Source: JAKAAZ01 sp963817855
GTDB taxonomy: Bacteria; Acidobacteriota; Terriglobia; Terriglobales; Acidobacteriaceae
Reading direction: 5' to 3'
Assembly: GCA_963817855.1 (NCBI GenBank)
Contig: CAWFQA010000001.1
Location: 682,001 to 746,000, forward strand
DNA: 64,000 nucleotides
A program made the position numbers and the translations under genes. The notes under the pieces are model-generated. The model was not told the origin of the DNA. It was given only the letters and a program-made list of their open reading frames with translations, and did not search any database. Below, piece by piece: positions 9,469-17,843 of the stretch; the stretch's first letter is position 1; each line of letters opens with the position of its first letter.

Positions 9469-9512
9469 TGCTCGGGACGGAGCTCTCGTGACGTTGTCGC
9501 GAGTTGGGTTGA
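9469..9512. repeat. Short dispersed repeat, copy 2 (first copy at 7337-7380)
   Basis: This matches 7337-7380 with about 6 differences in 44 bases and can fold into a hairpin with arms CTCGTGAC and GTCGCGAG. It lies in the gap 9366-9787, where I see no convincing gene. Confidence 0.5.
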
Positions 9513-9787
9513 TTTTGCCGTGAGGTATGCTGCTGCGTGTGGCAGGACCGAACGGCGGCGGCTGTCCTGGACCTGGATGAGTGACTCGGTCTGTGGGCAA
9601 CATCTGAAGACGTTCATTCCGTAAGCCGTAAAGCAAGTAAGACGAATCCAGCGAGTTCGTCGTATTTTTCATCAAAGATGAAGGAACACCGATTCTCACT
9701 CCCGTTCACCAGCTTCGGACGCGCGCAATGTATTTCCCCGATGAAACCTTTTTGCCTAAAAGTAATCTTCCTTACGTGGAGGCACGG

Positions 9788-10258
9788 GTGAATTCCAAAG
9801 CCACGCAACTCACTGAGAATGGGGCAGGGATTGTCTGTTTGTTCGCACGGTTTGCGCTAGGAGTTTCCTTTCTGTCCGCGGTGGCTGATCGTTTTGGCTT
9901 GTGGGGGCCATATGGAGCAAAGAACGTATCCTGGGGAGATTTCGCTCATTTCGTGGAATACACGGGCGCGGTGATGTCTCTCTTCCCAAGTTCATGGACG
10001 GTGTCGTTTGCGTGGGCAGCTACCGTCGCGGAGACACTCTTTGGGATATTGCTCATCGCAGGCTTCAAAACACGAATGGTCTCCGTCCTCTCCGGTTTTC
10101 TCCTTTTGTCATTTGCTATGGGTATGGCCACAGGTCTTGGCATCAAGACGCCATTCGACTATTCGGTCTTCTCAGCGGCGGCTGCAGCATTCTTATTGGC
10201 GTCCCGGGAGCCTGACAGATTCACGTTGGACAAACTTCTGAATCGATCACGAAAGTGA
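9788..10258 (+). CDS. DoxX-family membrane protein
   Basis: A 156-residue protein with four membrane segments in the DoxX arrangement (LFARFALGVSFLSAVADRF, then AWAATVAETLFGILLIAGF, VSVLSGFLLLSFAMGMATG and a last helix). DoxX proteins are small redox- or thiol-stress-linked membrane subunits with varied partners. GTG 9788 is chosen because GGAGG lies 5 bases upstream; an in-frame ATG at 9728 would add 20 polar residues without a good ribosome-binding site. The UPF0173 fragment and the reductase gene follow closely. Confidence 0.75.
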   Translation: MNSKATQLTENGAGIVCLFARFALGVSFLSAVADRFGLWGPYGAKNVSWGDFAHFVEYTGAVMSLFPSSWTVSFAWAATVAETLFGILLIAGFKTRMVSVLSGFLLLSFAMGMATGLGIKTPFDYSVFSAAAAAFLLASREPDRFTLDKLLNRSRK

Positions 10259-10284
10259 GACAAATCACCAGTGAGACAATTCCT

Positions 10285-10440
10285 ATGAAAGTTACATGGC
10301 GCGGCCATTCCGCATTTCGCATCGAGGTGGGCGCGGCCAGGATTTTGATCGATTTGTTTCTCTCCGATAATCCGTCCTGGGACAGAGAGAGAATCGGCTA
10401 CCGTGCAGGCAGGAACTCGACACAGGGAGGTGACTCATGA
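10285..10440 (+). pseudogene. N-terminal fragment of a UPF0173 metallo-hydrolase
   Basis: The first 33 codons read MKVTWRGHSAFRIEV, then ARILIDLFLSDNPSW, which is the conserved start of UPF0173 metallo-beta-lactamase-fold hydrolases (normally about 225 residues). Family similarity then stops, and after some 18 unrelated codons the frame ends at 10440. The metal-binding HxHxDH motif is absent. The break lies just before the reductase gene, whose ATG overlaps this frame's TGA, so an insertion or deletion joined the two. Confidence 0.65.
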
Positions 10441-11354
10441 AGGCGATCGTGGTGACGGATCAGTCTGCGGGAACGGCCGGAGTGAAGCTGGTGGAGCGAC
10501 CCGAGCCGCAGGCGGCGATAAACGACGTCGTTGTTCAGATCCATGCGTCGGGATTCACCGGGGATGAGCTGTCGTGGCCCTCGACGTGGACCGATCGCGT
10601 CGGCCGTGACCGGACGCCCTCAATCCCCGGACACGAACTGGCCGGAGTGGTCACCGCTCTCGGCTATGGCACGACGGGGCTGTCGATTGGACAGCGGGTG
10701 TTCGGCCTCACTGACTGGTATCGCGACGGCACCCTGGCGGAGTATGTGGCCGTCGAGGCACGCAACCTCACACCGCTGCCGGGCGACGTTGACTTCACGG
10801 TGGGCGCGGCCCTCGTGATGCCAGCGCTGACCGCGTGGCAGGGGCTGTTCGAGCACGGCCGCCTTCAGGCGGGGCAGAGCGTCCTCGTGCACGGAGCGGC
10901 CGGCGTAGTCGGTTCGATGGCGACCCAGCTCGCACGTGAGGCCGGCGCATATGTCATCGGCACCGGGCACGCTGGCGGCCGTCAGACGGCTCTCGACTTC
11001 GGCGCACAGGAGTTCGTCGCCCTCGATAACGACGCCCTGGAAGACGTCGGCGAAGTCGATCTGGTGTTCGATGTCCTCGGCGGCGACATCGCTAAGCGGT
11101 CTGCGGGCGTGATTCGCGCCGGAGGAACGCTGGTGACCGTCACCGGCCCGACCGAGGGGCGCCCCGCTGGCGGCCTTACGATCGACTTCGTCGTCGTACC
11201 CGATCGCGCCCAATTGAGTGAGGTCGCCCAGCGGGTCCGGCATGGTCGTCTGCGGACAAACATCGGCAAGGTGGCTGCCCTCGACGATGGCGTCGCCGCC
11301 TTCAACCCGGCCGAGCGCATCAAGGGAAAGACGATCATCCGCGTTCATCCGTGA
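10437..11354 (+). CDS. Medium-chain (zinc-independent) NADP-dependent oxidoreductase
   Basis: A 305-residue quinone-oxidoreductase-like member of the medium-chain dehydrogenase/reductase family: an N-terminal GroES-like domain (IPGHELAGVVTALG), then a Rossmann domain with VLVHGAAGVVGSMATQLA. The catalytic zinc cysteines of alcohol dehydrogenases are missing, as expected for reductases of this branch. The natural substrate is unknown, probably an activated alkene or quinone. Codons are strongly C-ending and the gene is more GC-rich than its neighbours. Together with the truncated UPF0173 start just before it, this suggests acquisition by transfer. The start ATG overlaps the preceding stop by 4 bases. 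Confidence 0.85.
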   Translation: MKAIVVTDQSAGTAGVKLVERPEPQAAINDVVVQIHASGFTGDELSWPSTWTDRVGRDRTPSIPGHELAGVVTALGYGTTGLSIGQRVFGLTDWYRDGTLAEYVAVEARNLTPLPGDVDFTVGAALVMPALTAWQGLFEHGRLQAGQSVLVHGAAGVVGSMATQLAREAGAYVIGTGHAGGRQTALDFGAQEFVALDNDALEDVGEVDLVFDVLGGDIAKRSAGVIRAGGTLVTVTGPTEGRPAGGLTIDFVVVPDRAQLSEVAQRVRHGRLRTNIGKVAALDDGVAAFNPAERIKGKTIIRVHP

Positions 11355-11909
11355 GGACTCGGGGATATGCGAGACGTCCAGGGATTCGCAGTGTCACCGT
11401 AATTCCTCGGTCGGGAATACTCCCAATTAATAAGCTGGCGCCAAGGCTCGCGCGCGTTCATACATTGAACGTGCCTTGGTGTTCTGCAAGGATGCGCGTT
11501 GAGATCGGCGTGACCGCCGTTTCGCGATTAAGTGACGGCTCGCCGGGGGGCAAAATTATGAACTTTGCCCTTCAGCGTGTGAGTCTGTGGGCGCCAAATC
11601 GCCGAGTTACTCATTGACGCCCGAGCGGTTGGCCGACGTCGTGATTACTCCTCTTGATCTGGATGCCCGCACGCGCAATTTCACTCTACCTGTAGCGGTG
11701 GGAACTGTAGAGGGTCAGATGTCGCATTGTGACTGGCTCGTAGGATGCTCCTAAGTCGAAGTTCTGGCGTGGGTTGTGAATGTAGGGTGTCAGGAGACCA
11801 ACCCGCGGGGCGGGCCATCCTAACAAGTGTGGGGAGTCCGGGCTATTTGAGCAAAGGCGGCAATGTGCGTTGCACGGATCCACAGATTGGAAGATTGGAG
11901 GGTAACAAA
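11355..11909. other. Intergenic stretch without a supportable gene
   Basis: About 555 bases. It carries the 33-base repeat copy at 11600-11632. Open frames here are short with shadow-like composition. The ribosome-binding site GGAGGG at 11897-11902 belongs to the DUF4142 gene that follows. Confidence 0.5.
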
Positions 11910-12566
11910 ATGAGACAGGGCTTTTTTTGCTCATCCAGGATCATGGCATTGGCAACAGGGCTGTTGCTGCTGACGGCCACCCCGGCGTTGCTGGCACAAA
12001 TGGCGCCGGGAGGGGGACACAATGGCGGTTCGAGCCCCGGGACAGCCGGCGGAATGCAGCCGAATGGAGCGCAGCCGAATGGGATGCAGCCGATGGGGCC
12101 GACTTCCCAGAACAACCAGCAGGTGGCGGTTGAGAACCAGGCATTTGGCATCATACGGCGAAATATCGAAGTGGAAACCAAGCTGAGCAAGATGGCGCTG
12201 AAGAACAGCGGCAATGCGGACGTCAAGAACTTCGCCCAACAGGTGATTGCGGACAATCACAAACTGCAGGACAAGGTAAGCGTGCCAGCATCCAGCGACA
12301 CGTTGCCGGCTGCGCCAGAGGTTCCAAAGCAGACGCAGCAGGCCGAGAAGCAGATGAAGAAGCTCTCTGGCCAGCAGTTCGATCAGTTGTATCTGGTGCA
12401 GATGGATGCGTACATCCAAAACGATCAACAGATCGCGGGCAAAGCCGCCCAGATGACGAGTGTGCCGCCCGTCAGCCAAGTTGGGACAGAGATGCAGCCC
12501 GTGGCGGAGCAACACCAGAAGCAAATAGCTCAACTGACCCAGGAAGAACATATGAAGATTCAGTAG
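11910..12566 (+). CDS. DUF4142 exported protein 1
   Basis: A 218-residue exported protein. It has a signal peptide (residues 1-30, ending LLAQ), a glycine/asparagine/methionine-rich linker with QPNGAQPNGMQP repeats, and a DUF4142 helical bundle from about residue 75 (ETKLSKMALKNSGNADVKNF, QVIADNH, LYLVQMDAYIQNDQQIA). DUF4142 is a ferritin-like, four-helix periplasmic fold of unknown function, common in acidobacteria. The start ATG 11910 has GGAGGG 7 bases upstream. The next gene is a close paralogue, so this is a tandem duplication. Confidence 0.8.
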   Translation: MRQGFFCSSRIMALATGLLLLTATPALLAQMAPGGGHNGGSSPGTAGGMQPNGAQPNGMQPMGPTSQNNQQVAVENQAFGIIRRNIEVETKLSKMALKNSGNADVKNFAQQVIADNHKLQDKVSVPASSDTLPAAPEVPKQTQQAEKQMKKLSGQQFDQLYLVQMDAYIQNDQQIAGKAAQMTSVPPVSQVGTEMQPVAEQHQKQIAQLTQEEHMKIQ

Positions 12567-12822
12567 GGTTGATTCCTCTTCGAAATAGGCGCGGATTGGG
12601 TTGAGAAAACATGGAGGGTCAGGCAGGCTCTCCGCCCAGCCGCGTCGATCTTCGTTCAAGTTATATTTTCATGCCGACTTTGATGGCGCAGAGGCGGCCT
12701 CGGATTCTTGTGTATCTGGTGCGTATATTGTTGCGTATCGGGGTGCGTCTTGAGCGAAGATATGAAGATATTAGGTGCGGTCGAACGACTCGGAGTCGCG
12801 GTAGTGACCGGAGGGGAATGAG

Positions 12823-13476
12823 ATGAGGCGGAACAACTTCAGCTTTCTCAGAGCGGGGGCATTGGCTGCAGGGTTGTTGCTTTTGACGATGGCGCCGACG
12901 GTGCTGGCGCAGATGCATGGAAACGCGCCGATGGGCGGCGCCCCGAACAACATGAATAACATGAACAACAATAACAATATGTCCCCGAACGGGATGCAGC
13001 CCAGTGAGCGCATGGGGACGCAAAGCAACGACCAAATGATGGAGCGCAATACTTTCGGGAACCTTCGCAGGAATTTCGATGTCGAGACTCGATTGAGTAA
13101 GATGGCGCTGAAAAACAGCGGCGATGAGGACGTGAAGAAATTTGCGCAGCAGGTGATAACCGAAAATCACGGGCTTTCGAATGATCTGATCATTCCGAAT
13201 TCGACCGGCGAAATGATGGAGCCGGAAACGGTGCCCAATCAGACGAAACAGGCCGAAAAACAGATGAAAAAGTTGACGGGGAAACCATTCGATCAGATGT
13301 ACCTGGTGCAGATGGATGCCTATGTGAAGAATGATCAGGAAGTAGCGCGGAGCGGCCAGGCCATGATGAGTGTGCCCAAAGTGAGCGAGGTGGTAAACCG
13401 GGTGCAGAGTCTCTCCGAAGACCGCGCCAAGCAGATTGGCACGCTGACGCAGGCAGCCGGCTTCCAGATCCAATAA
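12823..13476 (+). CDS. DUF4142 exported protein 2 (paralogue)
   Basis: A 217-residue paralogue of the preceding gene with the same order: signal peptide ending TVLAQ, an asparagine/methionine-rich linker (NNMNNMNNNNN), then the DUF4142 bundle (ETRLSKMALKNSGDEDVKKF, MYLVQMDAYVKNDQEVA). The bundle is well conserved between the two while the linker differs, so the copies have diverged mainly outside the fold. The start has GGAGGGG upstream. The 256-base spacer suggests a separate promoter, but none was pinned down. Confidence 0.8.
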   Translation: MRRNNFSFLRAGALAAGLLLLTMAPTVLAQMHGNAPMGGAPNNMNNMNNNNNMSPNGMQPSERMGTQSNDQMMERNTFGNLRRNFDVETRLSKMALKNSGDEDVKKFAQQVITENHGLSNDLIIPNSTGEMMEPETVPNQTKQAEKQMKKLTGKPFDQMYLVQMDAYVKNDQEVARSGQAMMSVPKVSEVVNRVQSLSEDRAKQIGTLTQAAGFQIQ

Positions 13477-13565
13477 CTCGAACGCATCGCTGAGAATCGG
13501 TGAATGCCGCGCCGTTCTGAGATAGGGAACTTTCGCGGGCGCGTCGTCGTACAATCAGGGCAAGC

Positions 13566-14468
13566 ATGCTATCGCAAGGATTACCGCGGCTTCCCTGGTT
13601 AGATCGATGGGGTAGTTTATCCTCCGACAGCGCCGGGAGCCGCATACAACGCAACACCCCATCCTCTCAGGCGCGAAGCCCGCGGTCGCGATCGGGCTTG
13701 TGTGTCCTGCTGTTGCTGGCACTGCTTCCCTGGCTGACGATTTCGAGTGCTCACGCAGAAAACATCAATGACCTGAAGCCCACCGGCTACGTTAATGATT
13801 TTGCCGGGGTATTATCCCCAGATACTCGCAGTCATCTGGAACAGTTGTGTACGGATGTCGACCAGCAGGCGCACGCGCAGATTGCAGTGGTCACCGTCCA
13901 CACCACGGGCGATGACACGATTGATGATTTCGCGGTTCACCTGGAAGAGAAGTGGAAAGTAGGGCAGAAGGGCACGGATCGCGGATTGCTGTTTTTGCTC
14001 GCGACCGACGATCACCATTACAGATTTGAAGTTGGATATGGACTGGAAGGCATTTTGCCGGATGGCAAGGTGGGAAGCATTGGCCGCGAGATGGTGCCGT
14101 ATCTGCGCGAAGGAAATTATGACGCGGCGGTCACGATGGCCACGCAGGACATTGCCGACGTGATTGCGAAGGATGCCGGCGTCATCCTCAAAACGCCTTC
14201 CGAAAATGTTGGACCGGAACCGCAGCCTCATCCCCGGAGTGCTGTGAAAGATATTCTGCTGGCGCTGTTTGCTGTGTTTGTGCTGATTTCGCTGTTGCGA
14301 TCCGGGTCGAGTGGATGGGCCGGATTTCTGCTCGGCATGTTCCTGGGTGGCATGGGCGGAGGCCGCGGTGGTGGCGGTTTTGGTGGAGGAGATGGCGGCG
14401 GGGGTGGGGGGTTTGGCGGATTCGGTGGGGGTACTTCTGGCGGCGGCGGTGCTTCTGGAAGTTGGTAA
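13566..14468 (+). CDS. TPM-domain membrane protein (YgcG-like)
   Basis: A 300-residue protein with an N-terminal membrane or signal segment (LCVLLLLALLPWLTIS), a periplasmic TPM domain (YVNDFAGVLSPDTRSHLEQL, QIAVVTVHTTG, GLLFLLATDDHHYRFEVGYG), a membrane segment near residue 235 and a very glycine-rich tail, as in YgcG. TPM domains occur in photosystem II repair proteins and in bacterial proteins paired with LemA, as here. The cellular role is unclear. The start may lie further inside, because the first 38 residues are not typical; ATG 13566 is the longest. The gene lies 160 bases upstream of lemA. Confidence 0.8.
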   Translation: MLSQGLPRLPWLDRWGSLSSDSAGSRIQRNTPSSQARSPRSRSGLCVLLLLALLPWLTISSAHAENINDLKPTGYVNDFAGVLSPDTRSHLEQLCTDVDQQAHAQIAVVTVHTTGDDTIDDFAVHLEEKWKVGQKGTDRGLLFLLATDDHHYRFEVGYGLEGILPDGKVGSIGREMVPYLREGNYDAAVTMATQDIADVIAKDAGVILKTPSENVGPEPQPHPRSAVKDILLALFAVFVLISLLRSGSSGWAGFLLGMFLGGMGGGRGGGGFGGGDGGGGGGFGGFGGGTSGGGGASGSW

Positions 14469-14495
14469 TGGCGGACGAGATTCGAGTTGAAGAGT

Positions 14496-14530
14496 CCCAG
14501 GTCTCCAAATCGAGACCTGGGGCGCCCATG
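14496..14530. repeat. Stem-loop repeat family, copy 1
   Basis: CCCAGGTCTC at 14496-14505, a 6-base loop, then GAGACCTGGG at 14512-14521 form a perfect 10-bp stem followed by GCGCCCATG. Related copies lie at 24158, 26328 and 45418. It sits between the TPM gene and lemA. Confidence 0.6.
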
Positions 14531-14630
14531 ATTCCGTGCTGCCAGCGCTTTGGCAAAATGCGCCAGGATGGGAAATCGTATAAGAACTTCAAGAGCTGCA
14601 TCAAGGAAAGAAAAGGGGAGAAGAATCGAG

Positions 14631-15218
14631 ATGAAACGGACAGGCGTCGTGCTTCTGGCACTGCTGGGAATTATTGTAGTGGTGGGGTTGTTAGTCTTTG
14701 GCAGTTATGTTTCCGCCCGCAACCAAATGGTGGCCAAGAATGAGCAGGTAAAGCAGACCTGGTCGCAGGTGGAAATTGTGATGCAACGGCGGGCTGACCT
14801 GATCCCCAACCTGGTGGCGACCGTGCAGGGATTCGCCTCGCATGAAACTACCGTTTTCAGCGATATTGCCAATGCGCGGGCAGCGTTGCTGGGAGCCAAA
14901 AATCCTCAGGATAAGATCGCGGCCAATGGGCAGCTGGATAATGCACTGGGCCATTTGTTGATGATTTCGGAAGCCTATCCGCAGCTGCGATCGAATCAGA
15001 ACTTTCTGCAATTGCAGGATGAGCTGGCGGGAACGGAAAATCGCATCGCTGTGGAGCGGCGGCGGTATAACCAGGCGCTGCAGGATTACAACACTTTTAT
15101 CGGGCTGTTTCCCAACAGCATCTGGGCTGGGATTGCGGGATATCACCGCAACAATGCCTATTTTGAGGGCACGCCCGCCTCGCAACAGGTTCCCACGGTG
15201 AACTTCTCCGGCAAGTAG
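14631..15218 (+). CDS. lemA: LemA family protein
   Basis: A 195-residue LemA protein: one N-terminal membrane helix (VVLLALLGIIVVVGLLVFG) and a long helical bundle with the family hallmarks QRRADLIPNLVATVQGFASHE, LQDELAGTENRIAVERRRYN and a NTFIGLFPNSIWA segment. LemA proteins are membrane-anchored with the bundle outside or inside the cell depending on lineage, and their function is unsettled. Pairing with a TPM-domain protein is common. ATG 14631 follows AGGGGAG by about 10 bases; an upstream in-frame ATG at 14550 would add non-family sequence. A strong terminator follows. Confidence 0.9.
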   Translation: MKRTGVVLLALLGIIVVVGLLVFGSYVSARNQMVAKNEQVKQTWSQVEIVMQRRADLIPNLVATVQGFASHETTVFSDIANARAALLGAKNPQDKIAANGQLDNALGHLLMISEAYPQLRSNQNFLQLQDELAGTENRIAVERRRYNQALQDYNTFIGLFPNSIWAGIAGYHRNNAYFEGTPASQQVPTVNFSGK

Positions 15219-15245
15219 GAGGGCCCCTGACGCTTCGCAGGCAAG

Positions 15246-15282
15246 AAAAACGGCTGGTCGCTTGGGCGACCAGCCGTTTCCT
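15246..15282. terminator. Bidirectional intrinsic terminator
   Basis: A perfect 14-bp stem (15248-15261 and 15266-15279) with a TTGG loop is flanked by A-rich sequence on the left and T-rich on the right. It lies between lemA and the convergent STAS gene, so it can end both transcripts. Confidence 0.8.
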
Positions 15283-15300
15283 TTACCTTCAGGCGGAAAT

Positions 15301-15651
15301 CTATTTGTGGTTGAACGATGCGATGGCTTGCGCCTCATCGTCTTTCACGTCAAACACGGTGTACAGCTTGGTGATCTGTAGCAGATCATGAACTTTTTTC
15401 GTGAGCTTCAACAATTTTAGCTCCCCACCCTGGTTGCGCGTAGCGGTGAACGCGCTCACCAGCTCGCCGATTCCCGAGCTGTCGATGTAATTGACGTCGG
15501 CCAGGTTCAGCAGGATATCTTTCGATCCCTTGCCCAACAATTCACGAACCGCATTGCGGAGTTGCACACTGCCTTCGCCGAGTGTGATGCGACCGCTCAG
15601 ATCGAGAATGGTGACTCCATCCACTTGGCGGGTACTAATCTTCATGCTCAC
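15301..15651 (-). CDS. STAS-domain anti-sigma factor antagonist (RsbV/SpoIIAA-like)
   Basis: A 116-residue single STAS domain. The phosphorylation site is present in NYIDSSGIGEL (residues 54-64). Such proteins bind an anti-sigma kinase when unphosphorylated, freeing the sigma factor. The gene for a partner kinase-like protein lies directly upstream on the same strand, 14 bases away, so the two are probably one operon. No sigma factor or PP2C phosphatase is in the window, so the regulated regulon is unknown. Confidence 0.9.
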   Translation of the reverse strand: MSMKISTRQVDGVTILDLSGRITLGEGSVQLRNAVRELLGKGSKDILLNLADVNYIDSSGIGELVSAFTATRNQGGELKLLKLTKKVHDLLQITKLYTVFDVKDDEAQAIASFNHK

Positions 15652-15665
15652 GGTGGTATTCCTCC

Positions 15666-16106
15666 TTAGGCGCTTTTCTGGGTAGAATCCAAATGCTTGA
15701 TAAGTGTTAACTCGGTGCCGGGGTGCAGTAGCTTGAAGTGTACCTCGTCCATAAATGATCGGATGAGGAAAATTCCGCGGCCGGAGCCGTTGAGCAGGTT
15801 TTCCGGCGCCAGGGGGTCGGGAAGCGTGGCCGGGTCGAGGCCATTTCCCTGATCGCTGATGCGAATGATCAACGAAGACCCGTTATTCTCAAACGAGGCA
15901 GTAATCTTTTTCTCTGGATCGTAGGCGTTGCCGTGCAGCACGGCATTGACCGCGGCCTCACGGACTGCCATCGTCAGCTGGAAGGTTTGATCCTCATCCA
16001 GTCCCGACTTCTGGGCCAGCTGTTCCGCCGCTTCTTCCACTTTGTTCACGCTGTCCAGCGATGAGTCCAAAGTGTAGCTGAATCGACTAACCATGGAATT
16101 CACCAC
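15666..16106 (-). CDS. Anti-sigma regulatory serine kinase-like ATPase (RsbW type)
   Basis: A 146-residue HATPase of the anti-sigma/RsbW type. The N box is REAAVNAVLHGN, the G1 box ISDQGNGLDP and the G2 box GSGRGIFLIRSFMDE. It should phosphorylate the STAS protein encoded just downstream and sequester a sigma factor. The start is uncertain: GTG 16106 or the ATG four codons inside at 16094, which gives MVSRFSYTL. Neither has a strong ribosome-binding site. Confidence 0.9.
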   Translation of the reverse strand: MVNSMVSRFSYTLDSSLDSVNKVEEAAEQLAQKSGLDEDQTFQLTMAVREAAVNAVLHGNAYDPEKKITASFENNGSSLIIRISDQGNGLDPATLPDPLAPENLLNGSGRGIFLIRSFMDEVHFKLLHPGTELTLIKHLDSTQKSA

Positions 16107-16530
16107 ACGCCCCGGGCCCGCTCAATTATCGGTTCCTGGTTCCGATTGCGGTCATTGTCGCCAAGGACACGCAGAATCTCTCCACAGGGGAAGTTTGCTT
16201 GCACGGTCGGCCCAGTGTCAAGGAAGTCTTTACGTTGGGCACGCCCGTGGACTCTGATCTATAAGCCTCGGGAGACGGAGTTGGGCCGCCAATGCATCTC
16301 ATGGAGGGGTTGAATGGCAGATTTGAAGGGCGAGACAGAGAGAGAGCAAAGAAACTGCTCTCCCTTTCGCTTGAGTTGAGTAGACTGTGCATGCAGGCGA
16401 AGTACGTGCTTTTGCTGGGGTAAAAGGGCGTCGATTGGTGCATTCATTTTCGCAAACAAATCTGACCCGCGGCGGCATCGTATACGGATGAACGATCGAG
16501 TCACAATCGAAAAAGAAGAGAGTACAGCCC
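16107..16530. other. Divergent spacer with a hairpin
   Basis: About 420 bases between divergent genes, which must hold promoters for both. GAGAGCA at 16342-16348 and TGCTCTC at 16356-16362 form a 7-bp hairpin. Near it, ATG 16308 follows GGAGGGG and would encode a 21-residue peptide (MADLKGETEREQRNC at its start). I do not claim the peptide as a gene. No known riboswitch was recognised. Confidence 0.35.
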
Positions 16531-17826
16531 ATGCAGGTCGACGAGCTAAAGAAAAATCATAGGGAGGGGTCGAACGCGAAAGACTCCGTCCTGATTCATC
16601 TTTCCTTGTTGCTTGGCAGTCCAATTCTGGACGCGGCTGGGCATTCCGTTGGCCATGTGCGCGAGGTTGCGGTTACGCCGGGCGTGAGGGCGTCGCTGGT
16701 GACGGAGTTGATCTGGGGAAAGAAGGATGCCCTGCAGGCGGTTTCGCCGGCCGGTATGGAGCAGACGCCGAACGGCGAGTTGCGATTGCGCGGCGACGCT
16801 CATCCTAGATCTTTCAACATGAGCGAGCCGTTGTTGCTGCTGGATCGCGACTTGATGGATCAGCAGATCATCGACGTCCATGGGCGGAAAGTGGTACGGG
16901 TCAACGACGTATCCATGTTATGGCTGCCTCAGGATTCCGGAGGTGAACTGCGCGCCATTGAGGTGGAGGTGGGCACTCTGGGAGCGATGCGCCGGCTGCT
17001 GAAAGGCGTCGCGACCAAGCGGGCGATTGAGCGAATTACACGGAAAATCCCCTCGCGCGCGATTCCGTGGGATTTTGTCGACCTGATCGAAGTGGATCCG
17101 GCGCGTCGAGTGCGGTTGAAGATTTCCCATGAGCGCCTGGCAAAGTTCCATCCGTCGGACCTGGCCGATATTTTGGAAGACCTGGCGCCAGTACAGCGCG
17201 AAGCCATCTTCAACCAGTTGGACGAGGAAGTGGCAGCCGAGGCGCTGGAGGAAGTGGAGCCGAAGCTGCAGAAGCAGCTGCTCGAGTCGATGGACTCCGA
17301 ACGTGCCGCCGACATTATGGAGGAGATGGATCCGAGCGCGGCGGCGGACTTGCTAGGTGAACTGCGCAAAGAGCAATCCGAAGCCATCCTGGAAGAGATG
17401 GAGCCGGAGGAACGGGAGGAAGTGAAAGAGCTGCTGGAGTTCAGCGAGCATTCCGCGGCTGGCCGCATGACGACAAATTATGTTTCGGTACCATCGGACG
17501 CCACCGTGACACAGGCGGTTGAAGCGCTGCGCAATTTTGACGACGATCCTGAAATTGTGACAGAGGTTTACCTTCTGAGTGAAGCGGGAGTGCTGCTGGG
17601 AGTGGTACCGTTGGCGCGGTTGTTGCTGGCGCTGCCGGATACGAGGTTGGCGGTGCTGAGCGAATCCCGCTTTGTGAGTTGCCCGGCTGATATGCGCGAT
17701 AAGCAGGTGGCGGAGCTGTTCGATCGTTACAATTTGCATGCCTTGCCGGTGGTGGAGGAGCATAACAAGCTGGTGGGCGTGGTCAACGCGGATCAGGTGA
17801 TCGCCTTTATGCGCCAGCAGGCGTAG
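16531..17826 (+). CDS. MgtE N-domain and CBS-pair protein without a membrane domain
   Basis: A 431-residue soluble protein. Residues about 20-180 form a PRC-barrel-like region (GSPILDAAGHSVGHVREVAV). About 195-310 is an MgtE N-terminal superhelix (HPSDLADILEDLAPVQREAI, MDPSAAADLLGEL). About 311-431 is a CBS pair (MTTNYVSVPSDATVTQAVEA). In MgtE these cytosolic domains sense Mg2+ and gate the channel, but here no membrane domain follows. The protein would therefore act as a separate regulatory subunit. In relatives I recall the same domains next to an NRAMP-type transporter; the NRAMP gene here is 3.8 kb downstream. Confidence 0.85.
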   Translation: MQVDELKKNHREGSNAKDSVLIHLSLLLGSPILDAAGHSVGHVREVAVTPGVRASLVTELIWGKKDALQAVSPAGMEQTPNGELRLRGDAHPRSFNMSEPLLLLDRDLMDQQIIDVHGRKVVRVNDVSMLWLPQDSGGELRAIEVEVGTLGAMRRLLKGVATKRAIERITRKIPSRAIPWDFVDLIEVDPARRVRLKISHERLAKFHPSDLADILEDLAPVQREAIFNQLDEEVAAEALEEVEPKLQKQLLESMDSERAADIMEEMDPSAAADLLGELRKEQSEAILEEMEPEEREEVKELLEFSEHSAAGRMTTNYVSVPSDATVTQAVEALRNFDDDPEIVTEVYLLSEAGVLLGVVPLARLLLALPDTRLAVLSESRFVSCPADMRDKQVAELFDRYNLHALPVVEEHNKLVGVVNADQVIAFMRQQA

Positions 17827-17843
17827 CCAATAAGAAAACCAGC

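Noticed and set aside
9614..9808. Minus-strand frame ending DELAGFVLLALRLTE
   Set aside because: The short tail looks protein-like, but the rest does not, and it overlaps the DoxX start region. No family was recognised.
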